Source: Cunninghamia lanceolata
Lineage: Eukaryota > Streptophyta > Pinopsida > Cupressales > Cupressaceae
Direction: 5' to 3'
DNA: 64,000 bases
Assembly: GCA_027924645.1 (NCBI GenBank)
Contig: BSBN01001807.1
Location: forward strand, 11,922,001-11,986,000
Part shown: positions 24,735-36,229 of the stretch, one piece after another
Layout: the number at the start of each line of letters is the position of its first letter
Position numbering within the stretch: position 1 is the first letter of the stretch
Position numbers and translations under genes: made by a program
The notes under the pieces: model-generated
What the model was told of the DNA's origin: nothing
What the model saw: the letters and a program-made list of their open reading frames with translations, nothing else
Database searches by the model: none

Positions 24735-25265
24735 CTAATTATCTAGATCTCTTATCTTCACTGCATAGATGGAACAACCCTTCCTTTTAGCCTTTTTCAA
24801 TTGCATAGTTGATATCTGTCTTAGCTTAAGGGGTGTTCTTGATCCACGAATCTCTACCCGATTCCCAAAGTCATCAAGGCATTTCACTACTTTCTCTTCA
24901 CAATCTACTATGGACTTATATTCAGATAGCAAATTGATTCCAAGAATCACGTCATAAGACCCTAGAGGTGCAACATAGAGATTGACTTGTGTTTGGAAAG
25001 TAGGAAGATCTAATTCACTGCATACTAGACATGAATATACTCTTTTCTCTGCATTGTTACCATACTGCACCATCCAAGAACTTTCCATGTGTCCAGGTTT
25101 TATAGATAACTTAGCTACAATCTTAGGATCAATAAAACATTATGTAGCTCCTGTATCAATTAAAATAGAAACTGGAAGGCCAAAGAGCTTACCGAACATC
25201 TGAATGGGTGTAGCTTGGAAATCTACTTGTCGATGATCTACAGTTACATGAATCTGGTGTTGAGG
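24735..25265 (-). pseudogene. Aspartic protease of chromovirus
   Basis: The active-site sequence ILIDTGAT is intact near 25146-25170 and is followed by a stop. The downstream part (LDLPTFQTQVNLYVAPLGSY, DVILGINLL) is open from 25088 to 24735. This is a classic DTGA retropepsin, which would process Gag-Pol. Confidence 0.85.
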
Positions 25266-25289
25266 AGCTCCCTGTCAATTCCATCTCTT

Positions 25290-26506
25290 TGATTCTCTAT
25301 TCAACAAGGACATGCACTAGCATAGTGCTCTCCTCCACAACTGTAACATCCATCTCTAGGTCCTCTGGTCTAGCTCGTATGTCCCTCCTGTTATTGTTAC
25401 CATTGTTGTCATAGTTACCTCTCTTATTGTTATTTCCACCTTGGTTCCCATTGTTCTTATCCTGATAGTTATTGCCTGTTTTAAGATTCCTTATCTAACG
25501 CTTATTGTTTCCTTGATTGCTACTATTACCCAGATTGTGACTGTCATACTGAAACCTTTTATTGCTATTCTTCACATCTCGACTCTTACGGTAGTTTGAA
25601 ATCTATTGTAGTTTCTGCTCTTGTTTAGTAGCTTTTTCAAACACTTCATCCATGGTCAATTGATTATGAATATCCACATCTGACCCAATTTGTGGCCTTA
25701 ACCCCAAAATAAACTTACGAATCATGAGTCTTTCATCAAGCTGATACTATGGAACATACTTCAATAGGTGAGAGAATTTCTCCTAGTATTGTGTCACTGT
25801 CATACCTCCCTGAGTGAGGTTTTGGAATTTTGTCATTTTCTTGTCAAAATAGAGTTGTGGCAACCACCTCTTCCTAAAGAGTTCGAGGAAGCGGTCCCAT
25901 GTGACTTCTCCTAGTAACAGTTTCTTTTTAGCCTTCTCATTATCCCACCAAGTCACAGCTTCCCTAGTAAGCCGATAGGATCCCCATATAGCTTTATTTC
26001 ATTAGACAAGTCATGGAGATCAAAATATTTTTCCATATCAATAATCCATGCTCAGCTCTGTCACCTATAGTCTTACCGTCAAACTTAGGAGGGGTAACCT
26101 TTTTGAGATCTTTTCCTAATTCCTCAGCAATTTTGTTTCGATTGTTTCCATTCACTTCACCCTCGAGACCTCTATTTTCTTCTCTCCTTTCCTCATCCTG
26201 ATTTCCCCTTATTCCTCTGATTTCCTTTTCCATGGTGTTCATTTGAGTCCCCTGTTGAGTCAAGAGAGCTCCTTGCTAAGTCAAGAGAGCTAGGATTTGA
26301 GTTAGTTGGTTATTTTGTCCATCATTGTTTTATCCAACATTGTTCTTATTGTTTGCCTCATTTATGTTTCCCTCATTATTCTCGGCATTATTTCCTACAT
26401 TAGTGCTAGTATTGTTCTCAACATTGGCTTCTTCATTGTTTCCAATGTCTGGGTTACTGCCAGATCCTAGGATTACTCCCCTATGTCTAGAATTTCTAGT
26501 ATTCAT
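25290..26506 (-). pseudogene. gag of chromovirus
   Basis: The likely start is the ATG at 26506-26504 (MNTRNSRHRGV). An Asn-rich N-terminus precedes VTPPKFDGKTI, the typical start of the capsid region. Most of the capsid region is riddled with stops. An Asn/Gly-rich part (25390-25480) leads to a zinc knuckle CYSCGGEHYASAC near 25311-25355. Confidence 0.82.
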
Positions 26507-26570
26507 AATGAATTATCTGCAAAGAGTTTACAACTTTAGTGTAATGGTCCAAAAAGGTTAGAGTAGAACC

Positions 26571-26587
26571 ATCACTCTAATACCAAA
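26571..26587 (-). promoter_or_regulatory. Primer binding site of chromovirus
   Basis: On the minus strand this reads TTTGGTATTAGAGTGATGG next to the LTR end CTTTACA. It corresponds to TGGTATCAGAGC, complementary to initiator tRNA-Met, with decay changes. Confidence 0.8.
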
Positions 26588-27689
26588 TGTAAAGTACAGG
26601 GATTTCACAATCATACAAAACTGAAGTAAATCTTAATTACTGCAAGTAAAGTAAGTAAACTACCTTCTAAGTAAAGTAACTTCTATTGCAACATCAAGTA
26701 CAAGAAATACAAGAGACATCATATGACAACACAAGATTTGCATTAATAAATTTGTTTCAATTATGAAATACGATACAAGAATTTTTCTGAGTTCAATTAC
26801 AGAGCTTTCAATAACCATAAATATACAATTACATATGTGGCCTTCCGCCTTACATGACATTTGAGTTTAAATAAAAGTATACAACTATCATCAATATCGA
26901 ATGAATCCAACAAACTGTCCTCAACCACCATCAACCATCTGGCCATCTATTGCGTTGAAGGACAAGAACATGGTTTAGGCACTCTATCCACCCAACCACG
27001 AAGCTTGTGCTTCCCCGGTATCCTTCAAATTGAAGGATGCCTGACCCTACTCGAAGGGCCTAGCAACATGTAAACAAGTGCAGGGTGGAATCCGGTGTGT
27101 GCCTATCAATCTACATGCATTTCTATCATGAATGAAGCATCTCATCAATAGGATATGGCAAGGAAAAATATGTATAAACACTACGCAATCAAACCATTTC
27201 CTACAATGGTATATATGTCTATTTCAATATCACATTCACTTTGGCCAAAGCATTATCCATAAAATGGTGTGTTGGTTTTGAAAAAGAAAACCTACTTCCC
27301 TGTTATTCCATACTCAACACCTGTCCCAAAAGGCAACATTTTCCACAACGTAAAATAAATGCATGGAAGGAATGAAGAAGAAGAAAATAAATTATAAAAC
27401 GCAAATACATATAGCCATTTTCACATAATTTTTGGTAACTTAAGGACAGAGAACTTGCCCCATGCATGTGATCATTTAGGAAATTAGAAAATCAATCAGG
27501 TGTATTTATTCTTCTTAGACATAAATGCGAGGTTAATTTAGAAGAGTCTTCACTAATAGAGAACAATTGCATAGCTTTGTCTATAGCGGGTGATTATAAA
27601 ATCTACCAACATAGTTGGTATTTCAAGGAGTATAGTTACACTTACCAAGTCTCTAAAGGGAATTTCTAACTTAGTTACAAGTTTTCCAA

Positions 27690-27774
<85 letters not shown>

Positions 27775-29927
27775 CGATTATGCCAGATAGTTTATATTAT
27801 TCTTTTATACAGGGATAAAATTCTATTTTGAACTGAGGCAATTTAATACACTCAATCCATTTTATTATTGTATAAGTATATAAAGTTTTAGTCCTTGCAT
27901 AGATATATATATATAGCGAACCGTCCAGGACAATACAAAGGAGGCGGATTGCAATTATTGAAAAACAAATTAAGATAGTAGGCATTTTATATAGAGAAAG
28001 CTATATTCACTGGCAAAGGTTCGTTCTGACCTCAGATTGTAGCCATAAAGGCCACTCACAGAGATCTAACTACCACCTAGAAGTTGATATATAAAAAAAA
28101 TAAAGGTAAGTTAATGAGAAGTCATTCTCTCTTCGATGACCGATGAGATTTACCTAGTAAACTGTCATCAAGCGAAAGCCAGGGGGTGATACAAATTTAG
28201 AGAGAATGAGAAAAAAAGAATTAAAAGGTTGATATAGTTACAAGAGAGAGAGATAGCCAACTTTGGGCAAGTTTAAAAGATGGTTCGGTAGTTTTATTTT
28301 TAAAACAAATCAAAATGAAGTCATACGTCGTTCCATGGGGATACGTATTTCTAATTCCCCAATACTGGAATTTGATTTAATCAATTTGTAGTTGGCCGCT
28401 CTACAGGAATCGATTTAACCAATTTGTAGTATCAGGTGGCCGCTCAAATGGAACAGCATACTGGGAAGGCCAAAATGAGGTTGTTTTTAGAAGGTCCATA
28501 AAGATCAAAATAAAGGCCATTTAAAAGATCAAGAATCAAAAGTCAATAGTAGGGAGATTCACAAAAGAAAGAAGCTGCAGTTGCTATTGAGGTGACGTTT
28601 TATCTAAATAAGACAAAGGATTAAAATTTAACTCTCATTGGTTAGAAACAAAGAGTAACCAGGCCACCGATCTGATTTAAAAGGTCATGTCACAGGTTGT
28701 GTGGATCAAAAGCAAGAATTGCTCATGGGAGGTCTAATTTCTAATTAAATCTGGAAAGTTGACTGCAAGAGAAGAGTAGCTTCTTAAGCGCAGTTCAAAC
28801 ATCTAGGCTGATTTAGATAAATCGAGAAGTCCAAAATTAAGGTTGATCAAAATTAAAACAAGGAGAGTTTAAAGAGTTCTCTCAAAGATACAAATGGTAA
28901 GAGCAAGATGAACCGAGGTATTCAAACCAGCTGGGTTAAACACACTTGACTAAGCAAAGTAAAAAAACAAATTGAATAGACTGAAAAAGAGGTCGTTTAT
29001 ATTATTTAGCCTGGATTTTAAGGATATTTAAACATTCATATAGGAAATCATCATAATTTTGTAGGGTCGTTCTCAATCTTCAATGGGATGTGACTGTAGG
29101 AGACCATTCATGTACATATTCTATCTAGAGTATAATAAATCTACACAATCTAAAATCCATACAGTTAAAAGGAAACAGAGCTAATACCCAAAGCTGAAGC
29201 GATTCTTCCTTTCCTATGCCGAATCCTCCTTATTCTAAATATGCTCTCCGATCAATATTCCAGCTCCGTACTTTTGATTCCTCTTTCTCTTCTTTTATTG
29301 TTTTTCCAAAGAAAAACCTAATTCCTCTAATTTTCTCATGCAGAGCTTTGCGGATAGTTAACACAATCACCTCGAATGCATGCGTTACATGCTCCCCTTT
29401 GCCATAATTATCTCTTATTATAATATATTTAGATTTTTATTTTTAGATTTTAGTTTTTTTTTTACTTAATATCTTTATTACCAAACCTATTTAGTTCAAA
29501 TTTCAATCTAAATTCTCTACTTGAGAAAATAGGTATCACAACCAAACATAGGAGTATGGAGAAAGTGACAAAGTTGAATGAGCGATGACATATAACGACC
29601 ACATACATATGTGTCACAAGGATCGTTAGACAACTTATGCAATCAAGAAAACAATGAAATTCTACGTGTGTAAAAAGAACACCGGATAGAACCCAACATG
29701 TGTTGCCAAAAAGCTAGGTCCCCTCTACCTGAGCTATGCTCTTGTCCTTCGACAAGACCTACAGTCAAACACACTCATACCACCATCAATAGGTTAGTCC
29801 CAAAATATAGCCGAAGCAATTAAATCTTAACCAGTAATACATCTCTAGCAATTTATCCTCAACTAAAGTTTAATGGTTTTCATGCATTTAACCAAATCAA
29901 GTAAATGTGAAAATTTGAGACGTGACA
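26588..29927 (-). repeat. 5' LTR of chromovirus (about 3.3 kb)
   Basis: Direct repeat of 18277-21773 with the same termini. It carries a long (TA)n run at about 27692-27769 where the other LTR has only a few units. Confidence 0.95.
27692..27769. repeat. (TA)n microsatellite in chromovirus LTR
   Basis: About 39 uninterrupted TA units. The homologous position near 19375 in the other LTR has a short TA run only. Confidence 0.97.
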
Positions 29928-30163
29928 TTGGAGATAGGTTTATGCCTATGCATTTTCCTATAGTGATAGAGAAAAATATCATACCCCCTTATTGGGGTCC
30001 ATGTGTCCCCTATTTGTTTGTATATATCCTCCAATTTTTCGGCTTGGGGGTTTAACTGGGCATTTCTCCTAGATCTATGTTTTGATCCTGGGCATTGATC
30101 TATCAAATCCTTGTTTAAGTGTCTTTCTTATAATTTTTGTCTTTTACTCTTAGGGTTTTTGGT

Positions 30164-31355
30164 CGTATCTTCCATGTTTTAAACTTATGTAAAAGAACCC
30201 TACTTCTGTGAATGTAATTTGAACCAGTATGCTACAAATTCTAAGCCAAACTCAGAATACTTACTTGGATATCTTCTTTGGTTCTCGAATTATTATTTTT
30301 GCTACATCCTGCCCTCGCTCCTCGTGGTTACTTAATTGTTCAATCTTCTCAAGATTTGCCTCAATATACTTAGTTCTAGTGTATTAATGGTATCTCATGG
30401 CAGTTCTCATGTCATCGAAGGGACATTTAATTTTTGAATAAGGGTCATTTGATCAACGGCAAACATGTCTTGTCACTATTCCATCGAGATGATCAACTTT
30501 ATAATCTCATTGATATGTTTCTTTGCCATTGATATTCTTTTATTTCCTTCAGGATTTTAGAATGACCCTGAATGGGGTCATACCGATAACACGACTTCCT
30601 CCAAAAATCTTCTTTATGAACAGTCTCTTCGATATTTACTTGTTTCTTCGATGTCCCTTGCTTGTTATGTCATTTGCCTTTTCGAAGGGACTAGGGATTA
30701 CCTTACTCCGATATCCCAGAGTCTCTTTTAAATACCTCCAATTTTCCTCTTTATTCATAAATGTCGTCGACTTATTGGCGGGACTAGAAATTGTATTACT
30801 CTGATATTCTGAGGTCTTTTCGAAATGCTTTTATTTACCCTTTGTAAGTGTTCTCTTTGTTAGTGGGACACATTTAGGTGTCACGCCGATATACATCAGT
30901 CCCTTCAATATGCTTTTGATGTCTTTGGAACATCGAAGAGACCCTTAAATGACTTACTCTGATAATCCTTAGTCTCTTCGATATGTCAATCCCTTCGATT
31001 TTTTGATATTAGTCTGATATGTCACCGAGTTATGTGTTTCTGCCCTTTGGTCTTTTGGATTATCAAAGAGACTCCAAAGTGAGTCTCCTCGATATGGCAG
31101 TTTCTCACCGATATTCTTCATATTCACTTATCAAAAAGACCTTAGGGTGGGACTTAGTGATATAGTACTTTTTTGATATAGTTTTTTGCTTTTAGGGTGA
31201 AGGCGACAAAATATGAACTTATTAGGGTTGAGACTCTAGGTCAAATGGATATATTATTTTGAGTGGGAAATTTTTAAAATGGTATTTTGGAGATAATATG
31301 ATGGTGGGAAATGAAATTTTTATAAAAATTTTGGGGTTAAAATTTTGTTCCAACA
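30164..31355. repeat. Outer LTR, right copy
   Basis: Direct repeat of 6054-7259. The first base is C instead of T (CGTATCTTCC). It ends GTTCCAACA. It has the same array of TCGAAGGGAC-type motifs. To its right, RPA-like pseudogene sequence begins at once. Confidence 0.9.
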
Positions 31356-32870
31356 GATGGCATTGAACCATTTGTTGATATTATATCACTCAAGCATATC
31401 ATTGATGACACAATATTAGATGTAAGTGATACCTCTTTAGATTTACATTGCAATTATGTTATAGCACCATGTCATCCTAAAATATTGGTGGCTCGACTAA
31501 TATGCATAGTGTTTTCTTTTTGAGCATGTGTCTAGTGCACATGGTAAACAAGGTACTTTCCAAAACTGTGTTGACACCTTTTCATGAAAAATAAACTATA
31601 AAATGTAAAGTGATAAACAAAGTGGTAGTTCAACACTTTAGCAATGCTAGAGGATAAGACAAGTTGTTTAGTTTTGATGTTGTTGACAACGATGGTGGAG
31701 ATATTCACATAGTTTGTTTTAATGAACTTGTCAAAAAATTCTATGAAGACATAAAAGTTGGCTCTATTTATACCATATCAAATGGAAAATTAAAGTCAAT
31801 GGATAAAAGGTTCAATAATTATCAAGTTATTATGAGATAACACTAAATAGAAACACCACTATAGAACTTTTATCTAGTGATGATTTATCTATTCCATTTC
31901 AATAAAAATGTTTTATTTTAATAAGTGAAATTAAGAAGATAACACTAAATTCAATGATTGATGTCATTGGTGTTGTGTTTGAAGTAAGCCCTTACAATAC
32001 ATTATTCATAAAAAACGAGGAGAATTAAAAAAGATTGTATATATTAGAGATATGATAGAATGTAGAATTAGTTAACCATGTGGGAAGTGTTTTGCATGAA
32101 AGAAGGTATCGACATTGAAAAACTATGGAATGATGTCAAGTTATTTATCATTTCTATTAAGGGTACATGAGTGTAAAAATTCCATGGTAGATCCATAAGA
32201 ATAGTCACTGTAAGTAAGGCATTTATAAATCCTAACATTGAAGATGCACACAAATTAAAACATTGTATAATGATAGTAGAAAAATAATTCATATCATTAT
32301 TTGACAACCCCATCTCAATCTCATAGGCATATTTTAACATGAATCACTACTATTGAAATCCAAAATGAAGGAGTTAAAATTATAGATAAACCATAATGGA
32401 TTCTTCTTAAGGAAACATTACCATTCTCTATCAATAAGAGTAAAAAATTTGGTTATCCTACACTATTAATGAATGATAACTTGCATGGATGCAACCATTT
32501 CGAGTGTGCAAAAACTTTTACGAAATGCATGATTATAAATACATATTTAGGGTTTTCCTAGAAGACTATGCTAGTTCTATATGAGTAATCATTTTTTATG
32601 TCATGTAGGTATTGTAAAGTTAGGTGGTAGAGCTAGAGATTTGTGTATTAACATTCAGAATCATAAAATGGATCCATGGGAAGTCAAACAATAGTTGTTG
32701 TTTTAGTCTTTTATGTTCTCTATGCAAGCCAAAGTAGACAATTTCTATTTAGAGGTAGTGGTTAAAAGTGTAATAGTGAAGGTAGAAATCACTAACTTTG
32801 TTGATGAAAGCAAGTATATCTTGAGTTCTTTTGGCAATTTACTTGGCTAGTAGATATACAATTCAATGTG
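31356..32870 (+). pseudogene. RPA70-like (replication protein A large subunit) pseudogene
   Basis: Translation in mixed frames gives the DNA-binding OB-folds of the large RPA subunit. First FSFDVVDNDGGDIHIVCFNE, VKKFYEDIKVGSIYTISNG and RFNNYQ at about 31665-31835. Then MIDVIGVVFEVSP near 31955, and KLWNDVK, HGRSIRIVTVSK, NPNIEDAHKLK at about 32125-32265. A last weak part follows near 32700-32840. RPA binds single-stranded DNA during replication and repair. Stops are frequent and no ATG-to-stop frame survives. RPA-like genes are often carried by plant Helitrons. The left end is cut by the outer LTR. Confidence 0.82.
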
Positions 32871-34340
32871 GATCAAATGAAAATGATATTATCATTATTT
32901 TGTATATCTCACATATCTACGTGAAATATATCTCTTAATATTCTTCATCCATTTATAATTATACTCTTATTTCTTAATATAGTTGCTCCTTTTTGTATAA
33001 ATTATATATGTTATTAATTCTATATTGTGTATCTAATGGTGATATATATCTTGTAAATAAAAAAGCATACTTTCTTACAATTAGATTAAATGTGTGACTA
33101 ATATATATATATAACATTTTTAGTTTAAACAATAATATATGTGTAATCTCCCTGCTATGCGTATATCTAATAAATGAACTTCTATAAGTTTGAAATAACT
33201 TAAACATTATTTAAATTATCAATGTACTTGTGTTGTTAACATGAGACAATGGTCACTCATTAATAAGTTACAATAGTAATATCTTATATCATTATAGATA
33301 TAAAAATGGAATCTGAGCTTGGTTTTAAATGATGTGTGCTACAATAGTGTCTCCCCTATATTAATGGAATCAAATAGTGTAGGAATCTTAAGATATTGAT
33401 ATGGTGTTGATGTCATGAGAACCATAAATATTTTAGATTTCCTATGGATTTTGATGAGTTGAATCAAGAGAATACTATATCTATTGTTGTTGGTGTGGTT
33501 GTTGACTATTTAGTGTAATTTCTACATGTCAATGTGCAAATGTATGCTTCTAGGCATGGATTTATATAAATAGGCAAAAAAAGAGGGCAATATCATCAAA
33601 TATGAGAGAGTGCATCATGAAACATAATATAATTTTAGAGGCATGTGATGCATTCATGATGTTGGAAAATAGGGTGAATAATAAGATCTTGGCTATTCCA
33701 AATAATATATATTATATGCACTCTCTTCCTACAAGTATAAATATTGATGGTGTCATGAGGGACACAAGAATGCCCTTGTCTAGAGATTTAGATGAGTTGA
33801 ATCAAGATAATACTATAATTGTTTTTGTTATCAATGTGGATGCTCAAAATAGTACAAAAATTTTGCACACCAATACAAAAATGCACATCGTTGATCTTTG
33901 TATGCTTCTAGGTGTGAACATATACATAGGAAAAGAAAGTAAAATCATCATCTAAGAACTGAAATATCAATGCAAACTATAAAAGGCATTAGAGAGGATG
34001 ATATATCTATGACATTAAAGGGTTCGACAAGGTAAATGATGAAAGCCTATCTAATGAAAATAGTATTCATTTTGTGCATACTCCTCATACTACTCATATA
34101 CCCCCCCCCCCCCAATATATATATATATATTGGTCTGTCAAACATTCACATAATGATTTCTTCTAAAGGTGGACGTTTGAATTCACCTTCCACTCCCATG
34201 GAATGTTCTCATCCACCATAAGAGGCTGTGACAATAAGGGACAAAGGTAAATCAGTTTGTCATGACCAAAATATGTGGTCTTGTCCACATCCAAATGAAG
34301 CTCATGACCTTTCGATTAACAATGCAACCTTTTTTGTTTT
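32871..34340. other. AT-rich spacer with a diverged duplication
   Basis: No recognised gene. About 33420-33600 and 33780-33960 are diverged direct copies (GATGAGTTGAATCAAGA, TGTATGCTTCTAGG). An open frame of 117 codons at 33602-33955 covers the second copy and resembles nothing I know. A C13 tract followed by (AT)n lies at 34101-34130. Confidence 0.6.
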
Positions 34341-34344
34341 AATT

Positions 34345-34435
34345 TCTGCGCATCTTCAATGTTAGGATTTATAAATATCTTATTTATAGTGACTATTCCT
34401 ATGGATCTACCATGGAAGTTTTGCACTCATGTACC
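34345..34435 (-). pseudogene. RPA70-like pseudogene, inverted copy, distal part
   Basis: Reverse complement of about 32160-32255. It reads HGRSIGIVTINKIFINPNIE on the minus strand. It is separated from the rest of the inverted copy (38933-39575) by the plus-strand gypsy element. About 180 bp corresponding to 31985-32165 is missing at the junction. Confidence 0.8.
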
Positions 34436-34445
34436 TATAGACACC

Positions 34446-36138
34446 TGAAAAACCAATTCCCAACTTACTTTATTTTGCCGCAAATCCATCAAAATCCCAC
34501 TTTGTGTCTTTGTTGAAGAGCCCATCATTGATACCCAATCAGAGATATTTCCCATGGTTCTCTTTCAATAGGTTTCTAAGTGTTTGCCTTTTGAAGTGTA
34601 AGGAAGAAACCCTAAAAATGACTAAATCCCAAAATTCTAAGTCTTTCTTTGTATTTTCTATCTTTTTCAAAGTTTCAAGGTTTCGGGTTCCTATCTTCTA
34701 TTGTGCCATGTTTGTTGGCTCTGATATCTACCTTGGTTTCTTCCAAAAATCACCTAAGTATTTCGGGCATCAGAGGTTGGGCTTGAGGCCTTTTGTCTTC
34801 TTCCGAGCATGCATCAGTGGGAAGGCTTGATCACTGAAGTGTGTCAAGGCTCCAAGTTTTTCTAAGTATTGTGGATTGTTAGAGGTCGGAGTTGTGGTCT
34901 ACCTTCATCTTTTGGTCAAGCGAAAGGGAGAGGGCCCGGCAACTGAAGTCCAATGGGTTTTTAATCTTTCTAAGTGTTGCGGGCAATGGAAAGTGGGAGT
35001 TCTCTTTTCTTCTTTCTTCCTTTTGGAAGGCAAAAGGAGGAAGGCCCGACCTCTGAAGCCCGATTTGTCTAGGCATGACTTACTGGCCTTCCATACTCCT
35101 CCCACGACCTAGGAACACGCCAACAACCTCTGGGATCACCATTAATGCGAAATGGGTAGTTGAAATTAATGTTTTTATTGTAGAACTGGTGGGGTTGTTA
35201 ATGGTTTTCCTGCCCATTTCATTCTCATCTCCATGTGTGAAGGCTATAAATAGAGGGTTGAAACTCTTTTCAAGGGTTGATCATTCTGGGCAAATTTCTT
35301 TCTACAGGTGCTAAGCATCCAAGGCAATTAGGGCTTCATCTATTTTTCATTTTCAGTTCTTCAAGAAGCATTCATCAGAAGTGTATGTGATATATATTGT
35401 AATCTTGATATCAATTCATTATTTTTCTCCATCGTTGTAAGTGTTCTTTCAGGAATCCTCCATCATAGTTAGGGTTTTCTCTTGCCACACTTCGTGGTAT
35501 GACTGTAAAATCTTATTTGAATGAATGTGATAGTTCTTAATCTATTTTCAAGCTTTGTAAATGGTCATTTTAGTATTACATATGGAAGAATGTTATATGG
35601 TGATGGATTGCTAAGTATTCTCATGGTTTGATATTGATTTTCTGTGCATCTGAGTAACAAGATAGGCATTCATACACCCCTAATTGTGTTTTTATTTGAT
35701 GAACTTGAAACTATGTAGCCCATTGGATAGGCACCAATCTGAGAGGCCTGTGATCACCCACACTTTATTGAAAAATCAAAACAATACATCTATCTTTAGA
35801 TGCAGTTGTAGTTCCGTGAACATCCTCACTCCATAGGATTGCTATTATTAGCTTAATCAGAGGCATGTGCAACTAGTTTGTCTTGACCTAGCAACAACGT
35901 TGGGGTCAAGTGTACATTGGGTATGTTGTGTTTGTTTGTGTCCTATTTCATGCCTCTAGGAATATCCCTCCTAGGTCTAGTTGAGCTTGGAGTGCAGAGG
36001 AGTCTACCCACTCCTGTAAGTTGGCCAAAATCACCCTAAACCTATTGGTAAACCTCTTTTAATCACCCTAATGACACCCCTGGCCTAGGTGATTGTAAAA
36101 TGTTTTAGGGTTTTGAGTTGTAATTTTGGGAACCAACA
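34446..36138 (+). repeat. LTR of Athila-like element
   Basis: Probably starts TGAAAAACC at 34446 and ends AACCAACA at 36138, just before the PBS. A good TATA box (GGCTATAAATAGAGG) lies at 35242-35256. U3 contains three diverged units of about 108 bp at roughly 34753-35080, each with TCTAAGTRTTG.GG and CTGAAGYCC. The left edge is less certain than the right, since the second LTR is not present. Confidence 0.65.
35245..35252 (+). promoter_or_regulatory. TATA box in LTR
   Basis: CTATAAATAGAGG is a textbook plant TATA element. It would place a transcription start near 35275-35285, within the LTR. Confidence 0.7.
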
Positions 36139-36142
36139 TTTT

Positions 36143-36160
36143 TGGCATTGTTGCCAGGGA
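36143..36160 (+). promoter_or_regulatory. Primer binding site, tRNA-Asp type
   Basis: TGGCATTGTTGCCAGGGA, five bases after the LTR end. It matches TGGCGCCGTTGCCGGGGA, the tRNA-Asp-type PBS used by Athila-like elements. All differences are C-to-T or G-to-A, as in methylation decay. Confidence 0.8.
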
Positions 36161-36229
36161 TATAGTACATTGGTTTAGATTTGAAACCCTTGATAATAGA
36201 AAATCTTTACTTCTGGTTGTTGTAGTATT

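Larger units (their letters stand above)
18277..29927 (-). mobile_element. Complete nested Ty3/gypsy chromovirus (Tekay/Del-like)
   Basis: An 11,651-bp element with both LTRs, PBS, gag-pol, chromodomain and PPT, flanked by the 5-bp duplication TTGGA (18272-18276 and 29928-29932). It inserted into a codon of ORF X. Its domain order is gag, protease, RT, RNase H, integrase, chromodomain, on the minus strand. Many stops mean it is no longer autonomous. In the parts compared, the LTRs differ by a few mismatches per 60 bases plus microsatellite expansions. Confidence 0.95.
15396..30106 (-). pseudogene. ORF X: large retroelement-associated protein of unknown function, split by nested element
   Basis: The N-terminal part is at 30106-29928 and the rest at 18276-15396. 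The chromovirus and its TTGGA duplication lie between, and the reading frame continues exactly across the empty site (...HKPIS then NPWRL...). I see a globular N-terminal region (YNPQTCIIELNAGSGF, DYISMVFQLD), a middle part around 17.9-16.9 kb, an acidic stretch at 16394-16831 (EDEEFESGDEG), and a Lys/Glu-rich coiled-coil-like C-terminus at 15818-16195. Order and spacing match the intact 1117-aa ORF at 59742-63095. It starts 58 bp from the right outer LTR and is broken by stops from 17995 onwards. Extra, sometimes antisense, ORFs are known in Tat-lineage elements; I assign no function. Confidence 0.75.
6054..31355. mobile_element. Composite LTR-retrotransposon complex with outer LTR pair
   Basis: Two direct repeats of about 1.2 kb (6054-7259 and 30164-31355) bound the complex. 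Between them are, from left to right, a minus-strand Tat-like gag-pol (about 7380-13917) with its own PBS and 5' LTR, the minus-strand ORF X, and a nested chromovirus. Without the nested insertion the outer element would be about 13.6 kb. The flanks are unlike each other: the 5 bp outside the left LTR (CCACC) and the right LTR (GATGG) do not match. The right flank is RPA-like pseudogene sequence; the left flank is the palindrome. Polarity is unresolved. The sequence just inside the left LTR (AACAGTGGCTTTGGATGGGG) resembles a plus-strand PBS, yet all coding inside is minus strand. Confidence 0.85.

Noticed and set aside
34504..35314. Cluster of open frames
   Set aside because: They lie within the LTR of the Athila-like element, upstream of and across its TATA box, and show no domain.
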